Assembly: GCA_015067785.1 (NCBI GenBank)
Contig: SVLR01000008.1
Coordinates: forward strand, 1-64,000
DNA from: Oscillospiraceae bacterium
GTDB lineage: Bacteria; Bacillota; Clostridia; Oscillospirales; Oscillospiraceae
Direction of reading: 5' to 3'
Length of the DNA: 64,000 nucleotides
Shown: positions 7,298 to 16,200 of the stretch, one piece after another
Numbering within the stretch: the stretch's first letter is position 1
Layout: each line of letters begins with the position of its first letter
The notes under the pieces: generated by a model
What the model was told of the DNA's origin: nothing
The model's input: only the letters and a program-made list of their open reading frames with translations
Databases searched by the model: none
Program-made: the position numbers and the translations under genes

Positions 7298-7740
7298 GAG
7301 AATTTATAGAGGAGATAACCCAAAAGAGATCCGGTCAGGTTGAGAAGAATGTCGTCCACATCTAATCTGCCCCGGAGGGAGAAAAGCTGCAGTATTTCAA
7401 TGAGGAGCAGCAGAAAAAATACCGACAGGAAAAACCGCCAAAAAGGGCGGAAAAAGCGCCATAAACGGGGGAAAAAGTACCCGGCAGGGACAAAGAGCAA
7501 GATGTTTCCGATGAGGTTGATGGCGCAATGGCGGATGAGAGAAGCGTTGGTACTGTGCAGCAGCACACGGATATAATTGCGGATGGTGTAAAGGGGCTTT
7601 ACGCTGTAATTGGCGGCGATCTGCGCCCAGTAATCCCCGGGATCTGGCTGACGGGTGCCGAAAAATAAAAGCCAGATCATCCAAAGACAATAAAGGAAAA
7701 AGAGCGCATATAGCCAAGGGTTTTTATACGTTTTTGCCAC
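7291..7740 (-). CDS. VanZ-like membrane protein
   Basis: The 149-residue protein has four hydrophobic helices and the VanZ-domain signatures NLIGNILLFVPAGYFFP and IEILQLFSLRGRLDVDDILLN. VanZ-like proteins are small membrane proteins, one of which raises teicoplanin resistance in enterococci. Most homologues, including a lone gene like this, have no assigned job and this is not evidence for resistance. The start is GTG with a GAGGTG ribosome site. Confidence 0.85.
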   Translation of the reverse strand: MAKTYKNPWLYALFFLYCLWMIWLLFFGTRQPDPGDYWAQIAANYSVKPLYTIRNYIRVLLHSTNASLIRHCAINLIGNILLFVPAGYFFPRLWRFFRPFWRFFLSVFFLLLLIEILQLFSLRGRLDVDDILLNLTGSLLGYLLYKFSK

Positions 7741-7782
7741 TTTATCACCTCGTATTACAAGTATAGGGGGACCCCGTGAGAA

Positions 7783-9651
7783 TTATTTCCGCCGTCCCCG
7801 TTTTTGTACCGGCTTTGCTGGCGGCTTCATAGGGGGGCGGGAGGCGGGTTTGCCCTGACGGGGCGGTACGGCGCGAATGAGACACTTTGGCCCGGAGCCA
7901 ATAAGGTCTTCCCGGTGGGCCTTTATCAGCGCTTCCCGGACAAGATAGTAGTTTTTGGGGTTGCGGTACTGGATCAGCGCCCGCTGCATTGCTTTTTCGT
8001 GGGGGTCGGTGGGAACATAGACCTTATCCATCGTCCGAGGGTCAAGACCGGTATAGTACATTACAGAAGATAATGTGGAGGGGGTGGGATAGAAATCCTG
8101 CACCTGCTCCGGATTGTAGCCCATATCCCGGATATACTCCGCAAGCTCTACCGCTTCCTTCATCGTAGAGCCGGGGTGGCTGGACATCAGGTAGGGCACA
8201 AGGAACTGCTTTAAGCCGTATTGCTTATTTAAGGCATAATATTTGTCCACAAAACGGTTATAAACTGCGTTTTTCGGCTTACCCATCCGGGAAAGGACCG
8301 CGTCGGACACATGCTCCGGGGCGACCTTCAGCTGACCGGAAATATGATACTGTACCAATTCCTTGAAGAAGGTGTCCTTTTTGTCGGCTAAGAGATAGTC
8401 GAAGCGAATGCCACTGCGGACGAAGACCTTTTTGACACCGGGAATTTTCCGCAGCTTTCGCAGCAGAGCGATGTAGTCACTGTGGTCTGCCACCATGTTT
8501 TTGCAGGGAGTGGGGTAGAGACATTGTCTTGTGCCGCAAGCGCCTTTCGTCAGCTGCTTTTGGCAGGCAGGCTGACGGAAATTGGCGGTCGGACCGCCTA
8601 CATCGTGGATATAACCCTTGAAATCCGGGTCTTTTACCATAAGCTCTGCTTCCTGCAGGATGCTTTCGTGGCTGCGTACCTGGATGATGCGACCCTGATG
8701 GAAGGTCAGCGCGCAGAAAGAGCAGGCACCAAAGCAGCCCCGGTTGCTGACTAAGCTGAACTTGACCTCTTCAATGGCGGGCACACCACCCAGCTTTTCG
8801 TAGCTGGGGTGATAGGTGCGGCAGTAGGGAAGTGCATAGACCGCATCCATTTCCTCTGTGGTTAGTGGCTTTTGAGGCGGATTTTGCACTACAAATTCGT
8901 TTCCATAGGGCTCACAAAGCCGCTTGGCGGTAAAGGGGTCGCAGTTGCCGTACTGGATGCGAAAGCTCTCCGCATAGGCGCGCTTGTTTTTCTGCAGCTC
9001 GGAAAAGCCGGGCAGCATAACGGTGGGCAGGCTGTTATCTACCTCCCGGGTCCTAAAGACTGTGCCGTCGATGTAGGTGATGTCCCGGACATTCAGACCG
9101 GAATTCAGCGCATCGGCAATCTCCACGACGCTCTTTTCGCCCATACCGTACATTAAAAGATCAGCCTGACTGTCCAGCAGGATAGACCGCTTCATACTCT
9201 CCGACCAGTAATCGTAATGACCGAGGCGACGGAGACTGGCTTCAATGCCGCCAATTAAAATGGGCACATCCTTATAAAGCCTGCGGATCAGATTGCAGTA
9301 AACCACGGTTGCGTAGTCCGGCCGCTTGCCCATCACGCCGCCGGGGGTAAAAGCATCACTTTTGCGGCGGTGCTTACTGACGGAATAGTGGTTGACCATA
9401 GAGTCCATATTGCCACCGGAAACCAAAAAGCCCAGTCGGGGTTTGCCGAAAATGTTAATGGACTGGGGATTTTTCCAGTCCGGCTGGGAGATGATGCCAA
9501 CTGTATAGCCCGCATTTTCCAGCACGCGGCTGATGATGGCGTGACCAAAGGAGGGATGATCTACATAGGCATCACCAATGACATAAACGAAATCGCACTG
9601 GGTCCAGCCCCGATCCAGCATTTCTTGTTTTGTGATAGGAAGAAATTCCAT
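7783..9651 (-). CDS. YgiQ family radical SAM protein
   Basis: The 622-residue protein has the YgiQ/UPF0313 layout. An N-terminal B12-binding-like region ([20 protein letters not shown]) is followed by a radical SAM core with CxxxCxxC ([16 protein letters not shown]), and a basic Pro-rich tail ([17 protein letters not shown]) closes the protein. The three Cys would hold the 4Fe-4S cluster that cleaves S-adenosylmethionine. The reaction of the family is not established. An upstream extended -10 (TGC-TATACT) and a CGGAGG ribosome site support the start. Confidence 0.92.
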   Translation of the reverse strand: MEFLPITKQEMLDRGWTQCDFVYVIGDAYVDHPSFGHAIISRVLENAGYTVGIISQPDWKNPQSINIFGKPRLGFLVSGGNMDSMVNHYSVSKHRRKSDAFTPGGVMGKRPDYATVVYCNLIRRLYKDVPILIGGIEASLRRLGHYDYWSESMKRSILLDSQADLLMYGMGEKSVVEIADALNSGLNVRDITYIDGTVFRTREVDNSLPTVMLPGFSELQKNKRAYAESFRIQYGNCDPFTAKRLCEPYGNEFVVQNPPQKPLTTEEMDAVYALPYCRTYHPSYEKLGGVPAIEEVKFSLVSNRGCFGACSFCALTFHQGRIIQVRSHESILQEAELMVKDPDFKGYIHDVGGPTANFRQPACQKQLTKGACGTRQCLYPTPCKNMVADHSDYIALLRKLRKIPGVKKVFVRSGIRFDYLLADKKDTFFKELVQYHISGQLKVAPEHVSDAVLSRMGKPKNAVYNRFVDKYYALNKQYGLKQFLVPYLMSSHPGSTMKEAVELAEYIRDMGYNPEQVQDFYPTPSTLSSVMYYTGLDPRTMDKVYVPTDPHEKAMQRALIQYRNPKNYYLVREALIKAHREDLIGSGPKCLIRAVPPRQGKPASRPPMKPPAKPVQKRGRRK

Positions 9652-9743
9652 AGGAACCTCCGAAAAGTAATTTTATATAGTATAGCACGAAAAAGACAAA
9701 AAGGGAAGAAGTGAAAAAATAACGGAAAAATAAGAAAAAAGTG

Positions 9744-9772
9744 TTGACAAACAAATATGGGCGTGCTATTAT
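9744..9772 (+). promoter_or_regulatory. tRNA-Leu promoter
   Basis: TTGACA (9744-9749), 17-bp spacer, TATTAT (9767-9772), ending 30 bp before the tRNA. Confidence 0.85.
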
Positions 9773-9801
9773 ACTTTAGCGCTTAAAGCGTAACTTAATA
9801 T

Positions 9802-9889
9802 GCGCGAGTGGTGGAATTGGTAGACTCGCTAGATTCAGGTTCTAGTGTTCACTGCGGACGTGCGGGTTCAAGTCCCGCCTCGCGCACCA
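9802..9889 (+). tRNA. tRNA-Leu (anticodon CAG)
   Basis: An 88-nt class II tRNA with acceptor GCGCGAG/CTCGCGC, anticodon stem CTAGA/TCTAG around TTCAGGT (anticodon CAG), a long variable arm (TGTTCACTGCGGACG), T-loop GGTTCAAGTCC, and an encoded CCA. Confidence 0.95.
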
Positions 9890-9891
9890 AG

Positions 9892-9923
9892 AAAAAAGAG
9901 AGGCAGTCGCCTCTCTTTTTTTC
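9892..9923 (+). terminator. Terminator after tRNA-Leu
   Basis: AAAAAAGAGAGGC AGTC GCCTCTCTTTTTTT hairpin with T-run. Confidence 0.9.
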
Positions 9924-9986
9924 TTAGTGCAACGAAGTGTGCCTGTCGGCGCGAGATGCTTCACTTGGCAAAGTCAAATGTAACGA

Positions 9987-10020
9987 AAAAACACCGTGCC
10001 GATTCTGGCGCGGTGTTTTT
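9987..10020 (+). terminator. Second terminator-like hairpin
   Basis: AACACCG-TGCC and GGCG-CGGTGTT form an imperfect hairpin followed by TTT. It insulates the SipW-like operon from upstream. Confidence 0.55.
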
Positions 10021-10140
10021 AATTTGCAGGGTTGTACCGGGAGATTGCCACGACCCTTCGGGTCTCGCAATGACAACGGGAAGACGAGGGTGCGGCAGGC
10101 GGGGTGAGGAACCCGCCCCCTACGATGCGCCTTCGGCAAA
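10021..10140. repeat. Intergenic repeat-like sequence
   Basis: Two short palindromic modules, ACCCTTCGGGT in a GATTGCCACG...CGCAATGACA frame and GGCGGGGTGAGGAACCCGCC, look like the dispersed intergenic repeats common in gut Clostridia. No gene is seen between 9924 and 10288. Copy number elsewhere cannot be judged here. Confidence 0.35.
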
Positions 10141-10204
10141 GATTGCAGGAGACGCGTGTACATTATTATTCGTCAAAAAATTGCTATGCATTGGGAGCAC
10201 TGTA

Positions 10205-10233
10205 TTGACAGGGGAGGAAGAAGGCGGTATAAT
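10205..10233 (+). promoter_or_regulatory. Promoter of the SipW/TasA-like operon
   Basis: TTGACA (10205-10210), 17-bp spacer, TATAAT (10228-10233): a full-consensus sigma-A promoter about 55 bp before the signal peptidase start. Confidence 0.8.
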
Positions 10234-10288
10234 TACCATGTATCTCTGTACTATTTTTGAGAGCGTGTATCTTAGGAGGGCGGAAACG

Positions 10289-10843
10289 ATGGGGCAAGCG
10301 CTTCGGCGTATATATAACGGTTTTACCACGGTGTTGGTAGCGCTGGTGGTGCTCCTTGCGATCTTGCTTGTGGGTGTGCGCGCGGTGGGGCTTATGCCCT
10401 ATACGGTACTGTCCGGCTCTATGGAGCCAAAGTACCATGTGGGCTCGCTGATCTATGTCCAAAAAACGGATCCTATGACCTTAGAGGTGGGGGATCCTGT
10501 TACATACCGGATGCCGGACGGCACGGTGGTGACCCACCGGATCATTGAGGTGCTGGAGGATCCGGTGGAAGGTCGGCGCTATCGTACCCAGGGCGATGCC
10601 AATGAGATCCCGGACGGTTCCCCGGTAAGCGCAGGCAGAATTATCGGAAAACCGGTGTTTACCGTTCCCTATCTGGGCTATGTAAGCTGGTTTGTGCAAA
10701 ATCCCCCCGGAACCTATGTGGTCCTTGCCGGTGCGCTGGCGCTGCTTATACTGACTATGCTGACGGATGTCCTGTTCCCACCAAAGAAAGAGGAAGAACA
10801 GAAAGAAGAGAATGCGCCCTCGGAGGATGCGGGCGTTATTTAA
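10289..10843 (+). CDS. sipW: ER/SipW-type signal peptidase I
   Basis: The 184-residue membrane protease has an N-terminal helix, the Ser nucleophile motif SGSMEPKYHVG, and VVTHRIIEV, in which His replaces the general-base Lys of ordinary bacterial SPases. It also has a C-terminal helix (VVLAGALALLILTMLTDVL). The Ser/His arrangement is the S26B class that includes Bacillus SipW, which processes TasA and TapA. The genes directly downstream encode TasA-like proteins, which supports that role. The ATG at 10289 follows a TAGGAGGG site. An in-frame ATG at 10240 is the alternative. The charged tail EEEQKEENAPSED is cytoplasmic or external depending on topology. Confidence 0.85.
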   Translation: MGQALRRIYNGFTTVLVALVVLLAILLVGVRAVGLMPYTVLSGSMEPKYHVGSLIYVQKTDPMTLEVGDPVTYRMPDGTVVTHRIIEVLEDPVEGRRYRTQGDANEIPDGSPVSAGRIIGKPVFTVPYLGYVSWFVQNPPGTYVVLAGALALLILTMLTDVLFPPKKEEEQKEENAPSEDAGVI

Positions 10844-10877
10844 TTAAGGTGACTCTGCCGTTCTTACGATAAGATAA

Positions 10878-10950
10878 CCCCTCAGTCACGCTGCTGGCGT
10901 GACAGCTCCCCTACAGGGGCGCTGAGGCTTCCACAAAGGGTAAGCCCTTG
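10878..10950. repeat. Intergenic palindromic repeat
   Basis: CCCCTCAGTCACGC and CCCCTACAGGGGCGCTGAGG form nested inverted repeats typical of dispersed Clostridia intergenic units. It sits between sipW and the first TasA-like gene, so it may structure the operon mRNA. Confidence 0.4.
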
Positions 10951-11024
10951 ACGGGTGCTGAAACCGTATAAAATGCTTCGGCATTTTAATATGTAAATTT
11001 ATTTTTTCTAAGGAGGAAAAAATT

Positions 11025-11855
11025 ATGAAAAACGCAAAAGTCCTGAAGCCCCTGCTGCTTTCCGCAGCGGCCGTGATGTTGGTGGTCGCCACAATGCTTG
11101 CCACGATGGCATACTTGACGGCCTCCTCTGCAGTTTCCAATGTGTTTACCGTTGGTAATGTGAGCATGCAGATGTTTGAGACCAAGGTAAATTCCGACGG
11201 TACACCTGCAGAGGGCGTGGTTCCCGGTGCGATGAAGACTGCGGATACCAACAGCTATCACCTGCAGCCCGGCATGTCTTATAAAAAGGATCCTACCATC
11301 TATGTGGATCCTAATAGTGATGAATCTTACCTCTTTGTCCGTCTTCGTAATGATTTGAAGACGATCGAAAGGCAGAACGATCCTGATCATCTCACCATCG
11401 TGGAGCAGCTGAGAAAGAATGGGTGGCTGGAAATTGAACGCGCGGACAGCAATGTGGATGCTGTGTTTGTGTATGTTGGCCAGGATGTGACTGAACGGTA
11501 TGCGGCTGCTTCTGCCACAGTCGATGCAGAAATTGAAAACGGTGGCGTAGCAGTGGGCTATGCAGAGCGAGCCAACCGGATTCGCGAAGAGCTCGCTGAC
11601 ATTCCGGCAAAGCCCGTCGGTAAAGTTGAAAATGATACTTACATCAAGGTGAACGGACATCAGGCAATTGATGTGTTCGAGGAGTTTACGCTAGCAACAA
11701 AGGTTCCCGAACTCGGAATGTACGGCGGTGCTCGCGTAGCCATTGTTGCTTATGCAATCCAGACAAACGGTGTCAGCGTGCATAATAAGTACAGCGAGGA
11801 TGCTTATATGGATGCTTGGGCAGTTGTAAAGACTGAGCTGCCTTTCGTTAACTAA
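11025..11855 (+). CDS. TasA/camelysin-like secreted protein 1
   Basis: The 276-residue protein starts MKNAKVLKPLLL, then a hydrophobic segment and AYLTASSAVSNVFTVGNV, the hallmark of SipW substrates of the TasA/CalY (camelysin M73) family. DPTIYVD and YLFVRLRND match the later beta-strands of that fold. In Bacillus, TasA forms fibres of the biofilm matrix. Here an extra-long C-terminal region (to residue 276) adds mostly charged and Tyr-rich sequence. An AAGGAGGA site precedes the start. A fibre role is inferred from family and from the adjacent SipW. Confidence 0.8.
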   Translation: MKNAKVLKPLLLSAAAVMLVVATMLATMAYLTASSAVSNVFTVGNVSMQMFETKVNSDGTPAEGVVPGAMKTADTNSYHLQPGMSYKKDPTIYVDPNSDESYLFVRLRNDLKTIERQNDPDHLTIVEQLRKNGWLEIERADSNVDAVFVYVGQDVTERYAAASATVDAEIENGGVAVGYAERANRIREELADIPAKPVGKVENDTYIKVNGHQAIDVFEEFTLATKVPELGMYGGARVAIVAYAIQTNGVSVHNKYSEDAYMDAWAVVKTELPFVN

Positions 11856-11884
11856 GAAATAGGATTATCTGTAAACATAAATGA

Positions 11885-11911
11885 CCTCAGCCCACTTTTC
11901 GTGGGCTGAGG
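11885..11911 (+). other. Intercistronic hairpin
   Basis: CCTCAGCCCAC TTTTC GTGGGCTGAGG forms an 11-bp perfect stem without a T-run, between two TasA-like genes. It could be an mRNA processing or stabilising structure that adjusts the ratio of protein 1 to the others. Confidence 0.6.
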
Positions 11912-11932
11912 AACCGGAAAGGAGGGAGCAAA

Positions 11933-12487
11933 GTGAATAAAAAGGTCCGTTTCGCTGTGGCATTTGCTACGATTCTGGCGGTTATGTTCGGTATTGGTGT
12001 GACGGTAGCGTTTCTCATTGCTTCCTCCAAGCCCGTTATCAATACCTTTACTATTGGTGATATTCAGCTGAGCCTGTCAGAAACCACCGGTGATAAGTAC
12101 CGGCTTGTTCCCGGCACGACGGTAAGTAAGGATCCTACGCTTACTGTAAAGGCAGGAAGTGATGCCTGCTGGCTCTTCTTCGTGATCGATGCATCTGCGG
12201 ATTTAGACAACTATGTTGTCTACACACCGGCTGCCGGCTGGAAGTCGGTGCCCGGAATGCAGGATGCATATTACCGGCAGGTAGAAAAGACAGATACGGA
12301 TATCGCCTTCCCGCTGTTACAGGATGATGCGATCTATGTAAAGGATACGGTAACAGAGGAGCAGCTATCTGCCATAAAGACGGCACCCGGGCTGGCTTTT
12401 ACCGGCTACGCAGTACAAAAGGTGGAGCTTGCTACAGTGGAAGAGGCTTGGCGGGCATTATTTGGAGCGGAGGTGGCTGACAGATGA
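11933..12487 (+). CDS. TasA/camelysin-like secreted protein 2
   Basis: The 184-residue product begins MNKKVRFAVAFATILAVMFG and has the processing region VAFLIASSKPVINTFTIGDI, followed by the DPTLTVKAGSDACWLFFVI strand pair of the TasA fold. The start is GTG after GGAGGG. Its last bases overlap the next start (ATGA), so translation is coupled. It is shorter than protein 1 and probably one of several subunits of one extracellular assembly. Confidence 0.78.
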   Translation: MNKKVRFAVAFATILAVMFGIGVTVAFLIASSKPVINTFTIGDIQLSLSETTGDKYRLVPGTTVSKDPTLTVKAGSDACWLFFVIDASADLDNYVVYTPAAGWKSVPGMQDAYYRQVEKTDTDIAFPLLQDDAIYVKDTVTEEQLSAIKTAPGLAFTGYAVQKVELATVEEAWRALFGAEVADR

Positions 12488-13224
12488 ATAAAGCGAAAAT
12501 GCAAGTGATCTCTGCCGGTGTATTCTTCGCCCTTTCGCTGCTGATGCTGCTGGGTACCACCTTTGCGTATTTTTCCGACACCAAGCAGGTCACCAACACC
12601 ATTACGGTGGGCAATGTGGCCATTGAGCTGACAGAGGCGGCTGTCAAGAATGACGGCACAGGCAATTTGATCGAGGACACCTCTGCGCCCCGCATCAAGG
12701 GCGGGTCGGATACCACCATCCGGGATTATGGTGTTATTTATCCCGGCATTTCCATTTTTAAGGATCCCACCATAAAAAATGTGGGCAGTAGCGAGGCATG
12801 GATCGCTGCAAAGATCACCTTTACCGATGGCGCGGGCAGTATTGACCGGGTGATCGGCTATGAGGGCGCTGCCGGCATCGATATGCGTATGCTGCTCGGC
12901 GGTGCGCTGCTGGATGAAAGCAGCCATTTCGGCACATGGAACGGCATTCCCAATGTCCGTTACAACGATAAGTATGCCATTGTGCAGAGCGCGGATGCGC
13001 TTTCGGGCGAATATAACTTCTACATCTTTTTCCACAATACCTTTGCGCCCGGGGAGGAAGCGGTGCTCTTTGACCATTTCAGCATTCCTGATGATTGGAC
13101 CAGTCAGATGATGCAGGAGTTCAGGGAGCTGACCATTCATATTCAGGCCTTTGGCGTGCAGGTCTTTGACCTGGACAGCTGCTATGAGGCTATGACCAAG
13201 GCATTTGCGACACATTTTAATTAA
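12484..13224 (+). CDS. TasA/camelysin-like secreted protein 3
   Basis: The 246-residue protein has signal peptide MNKAKMQVISAGVFFALSLL and the SipW-type junction TTFAYFSDTKQVTNTITVGNV. DPTIKNVGSSEAWIAAKITF follows in the conserved strand. AYFSDT is the most typical form of the motif in the family. It is coupled to the preceding gene by a 4-base overlap and followed by a short gap before the giant repeat protein. Confidence 0.82.
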   Translation: MNKAKMQVISAGVFFALSLLMLLGTTFAYFSDTKQVTNTITVGNVAIELTEAAVKNDGTGNLIEDTSAPRIKGGSDTTIRDYGVIYPGISIFKDPTIKNVGSSEAWIAAKITFTDGAGSIDRVIGYEGAAGIDMRMLLGGALLDESSHFGTWNGIPNVRYNDKYAIVQSADALSGEYNFYIFFHNTFAPGEEAVLFDHFSIPDDWTSQMMQEFRELTIHIQAFGVQVFDLDSCYEAMTKAFATHFN

Positions 13225-13279
13225 TTCGAATTTTATGTGACGGTCCGTCACTTATTCTGGCAGAAGGGAGGATATCGGT

Positions 13280-16200
13280 ATGTCTGACAGGCTTGAAAGA
13301 TTTCAGCGCATTGTGGCAATGATCTGTGCCATCGTGCTCTTTTTTACAGCATTTAACGGCACACCGGTATTTGATATTTTTGCCATAGGACCGGAGGCCT
13401 ATGTTACCCATAACGGGGAGCGTGTCTCTGAGGTTACACTACAGCAGGACGGCAAGCTCCGCCTGATAGCAGAGGGCGACGCGGCAGATAAGACCGCTTA
13501 TTACTGGCAGATCCGCGATGCTGTCAACGAGGACCTTTGGGTAGATATTACCGGCGCCAACAGCGATACGCTGTGGGTCACCTACGCACTGGTGGGCAGT
13601 ATGCTGCAGGATAATGGCAAGGCACTGCTGCGCTGCTGTCTGAAGGAAGGAGACGAAGCAATCTATTCCGAGCCCGTTACCGTTACGGTGTCCTTTCGGG
13701 CAGATGTTATGCCACAGGAGCCGGAAGCGGTGCTGGTAAAGGAAACGCCGATGCTGTTTTCTGCCCGAGCAGGTGGGGAGGATTCTTTTACGACCCACTC
13801 TATCGTTATTAACTACTTATTTGACAACAACGCGTTGGCTTTTGAGCCTTACGGTGCGACAGTCGCCCACGGAAGCAATTTTCAGGACACCATCACCAGT
13901 CCTGCCGTTGTAGGCTACAAGCCTTTCCGCCGTGTAGGCACGGAGTATATCGATGCTTCTACCGTGGAGCTGAATCTGACCAACATTCAGGAGGATGTTG
14001 TCATCAATGTCGTGTACGAGCCCACGCTGGTGGACTTTTCCGTGCATCACCATCTGCAGAATCTGTATGATGATGAATATTCTCTCCATTATGACTATAT
14101 TACTACCTCCAAGGCAATTACCGGCACGCTGGTAGGGGACGGTCTGGCGCTGACGGAGGATGCGCTTCCCGGCTTCCGGCCCCTTGCGTATGAGAAGCTG
14201 ACGGTTGCAGCTGACGGCAGTACAGTGATTGAGATCCGTTATGACCGCAACTATTATCTTGTTGACTTTGATATGAACGGCGGCTATGGCACCGAGCCCG
14301 TATACACCCGCTACGGCTCCGCAGTCGGTGCCAACGATCCCGTTCGGCACGGCTATGTGTTTGATGGCTGGGAGCTGGTATCCTATGATGGACGCACGCC
14401 TACTGCGGAGGAAGCCTCCAAATATGCGATCTCCGCGTCGAATACCATTACGGTGCCTGCGGCAAATCTGCGTTACCGCGCCCGTTGGATCACCCAGCAG
14501 ACTACCTACACTATGGTTTTCTGGAAGGAAAATGCCAACGACAACGGCTACAGCTATTGGGGATATCTGGATGGCATTGGTGCGCTGTCCGGCAGCATCG
14601 TGGATGCCGCGGACAGAGCAGGTGAGGCGCCGGATATCGATGATGCCCAGTATTTCACCTTCAATGCAGAGAAGAGCGATAAGGGTGTGCTGGTAGAAGG
14701 TGACGGCTCTACGGTCGTAAATGTCTACTACACCCGCAACTACTATTCCATTACCTTTCAGGCCCCCGGACTTTGTACCATTCCGGAAGGACATATCCAC
14801 GGCGATGAATGCTATGATATGATCTGCAGTGGCGGCAGCCACACCCATACAGAGGATTGCAAGTCCAAGCTGCTGTGCGAGATTCCGGAGCATACCGCCC
14901 ATACAGATGCGTGTATCCGGTGCGGTATGGCAGAGCATATCCACGGCAGTGCAGACTGTGCTTGTAAGCTCCCTGCGCACAGCCATACGCTCAGCTGCTG
15001 GGGCAGCCGTGTCGGTGACCGTGCAAATCCCAACAATGCGCCTCGAAATCCCCAATTGGGTCAGATCTACCGTACCACCAACTGGTTTAACCGCGCCACT
15101 TATATTTACCTGCTGGGAAGCTGGTATACCTACTCCGGCAGCGGCGTGTCTACCGGCGATATTGTGGATCCGTCCTGCGGTTTGGCAGAGCATACCCACG
15201 GAACCAACTGCAGCTGTGACACCGCTGCGCATACCCATACCGATGCCTGCTATCGGGATGTGCTCCACACTCACACTGCAGAGTGCTACACCTATTCCTG
15301 CGGTGAGCAGGCGCATGTCCATACGGATGCCTGCAAACGCCTTAAGTGTGCAATCCCTACCGGGCATATCCATAGCAGTAACTGTAAAAATGCCAGCAAG
15401 GAAAATACAGTAAAGCTCGTCAACCGTAAATATCAGCAGTCCATCGGCGATCTTTGGCCGGTAACAGATGACAACGGCAAGGTCTACAACAGCGGTCAGC
15501 GCTGGGAACCGCAGAATTCGTCCTATTATAACGCGGTTTTTGTTTACCTGGCCAAAATGGCACCTGAAAACCTGAAGGTGAAGCTCAGTACCTCCGATTA
15601 TGATGCTTATACGATGGAGTATTACCTGCAGGTTCTGCCCGGTGAGACCTATGATGTTACAGTTAACGGTAAGAATTATCGGCTAAACCACACGGTGAAT
15701 GCGAGATATAACTACATCACCTACGCAGAGGACTTCTTTGAGATCTCTGGCTTTGTTCGCGCCTCCAGCAATCCTGCCTTCGGAAACAACAACCAAATAG
15801 ACATAAATGGCGGCGGTACGGTTAAATTCTACTATGACCGCGGCAGGGACAATCCCCTTACCTTTAGCAATAACGGCGTTGTTCTGGATGAGAATACTGT
15901 TACGAATATTATGTACGAGGCGCCGCTGAAGCAGTATAATTTTACACCGGATTATCCTGCAAATCTGGAGCCCGGTGCATATATCTTCTCCGGATGGTAT
16001 ACCTCTCCCGGCTGCTTTGACGGAACAGAGGTAGACTGGGATACAATCATTATGGCAGAGGGCGGCTTACAGCTTTATGCAAAGTGGAGCCCCATTACCC
16101 ATCAGGTCCGTGTCTTTAAGGATGCTTCTATGCAGGAGCAGATCGGCTCTGCGCAGACGGTCGCGCATAAAGCCTTTGCCAACGCGCCTGAGGGCAATGT

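Noticed and set aside
7291-7740. Glycopeptide resistance gene
   Set aside because: Only a VanZ-like domain is present; no vanHAX genes are nearby and most such proteins have other roles.
9845-10288. N-terminal extension of the signal peptidase to 332 codons
   Set aside because: The longer frame would begin inside tRNA-Leu and cross two terminators and a promoter; ATG 10289 has the ribosome site.
13817-15373. 518-codon open frame on the minus strand
   Set aside because: It is antisense to the giant matrix protein; no domain, promoter or ribosome site.
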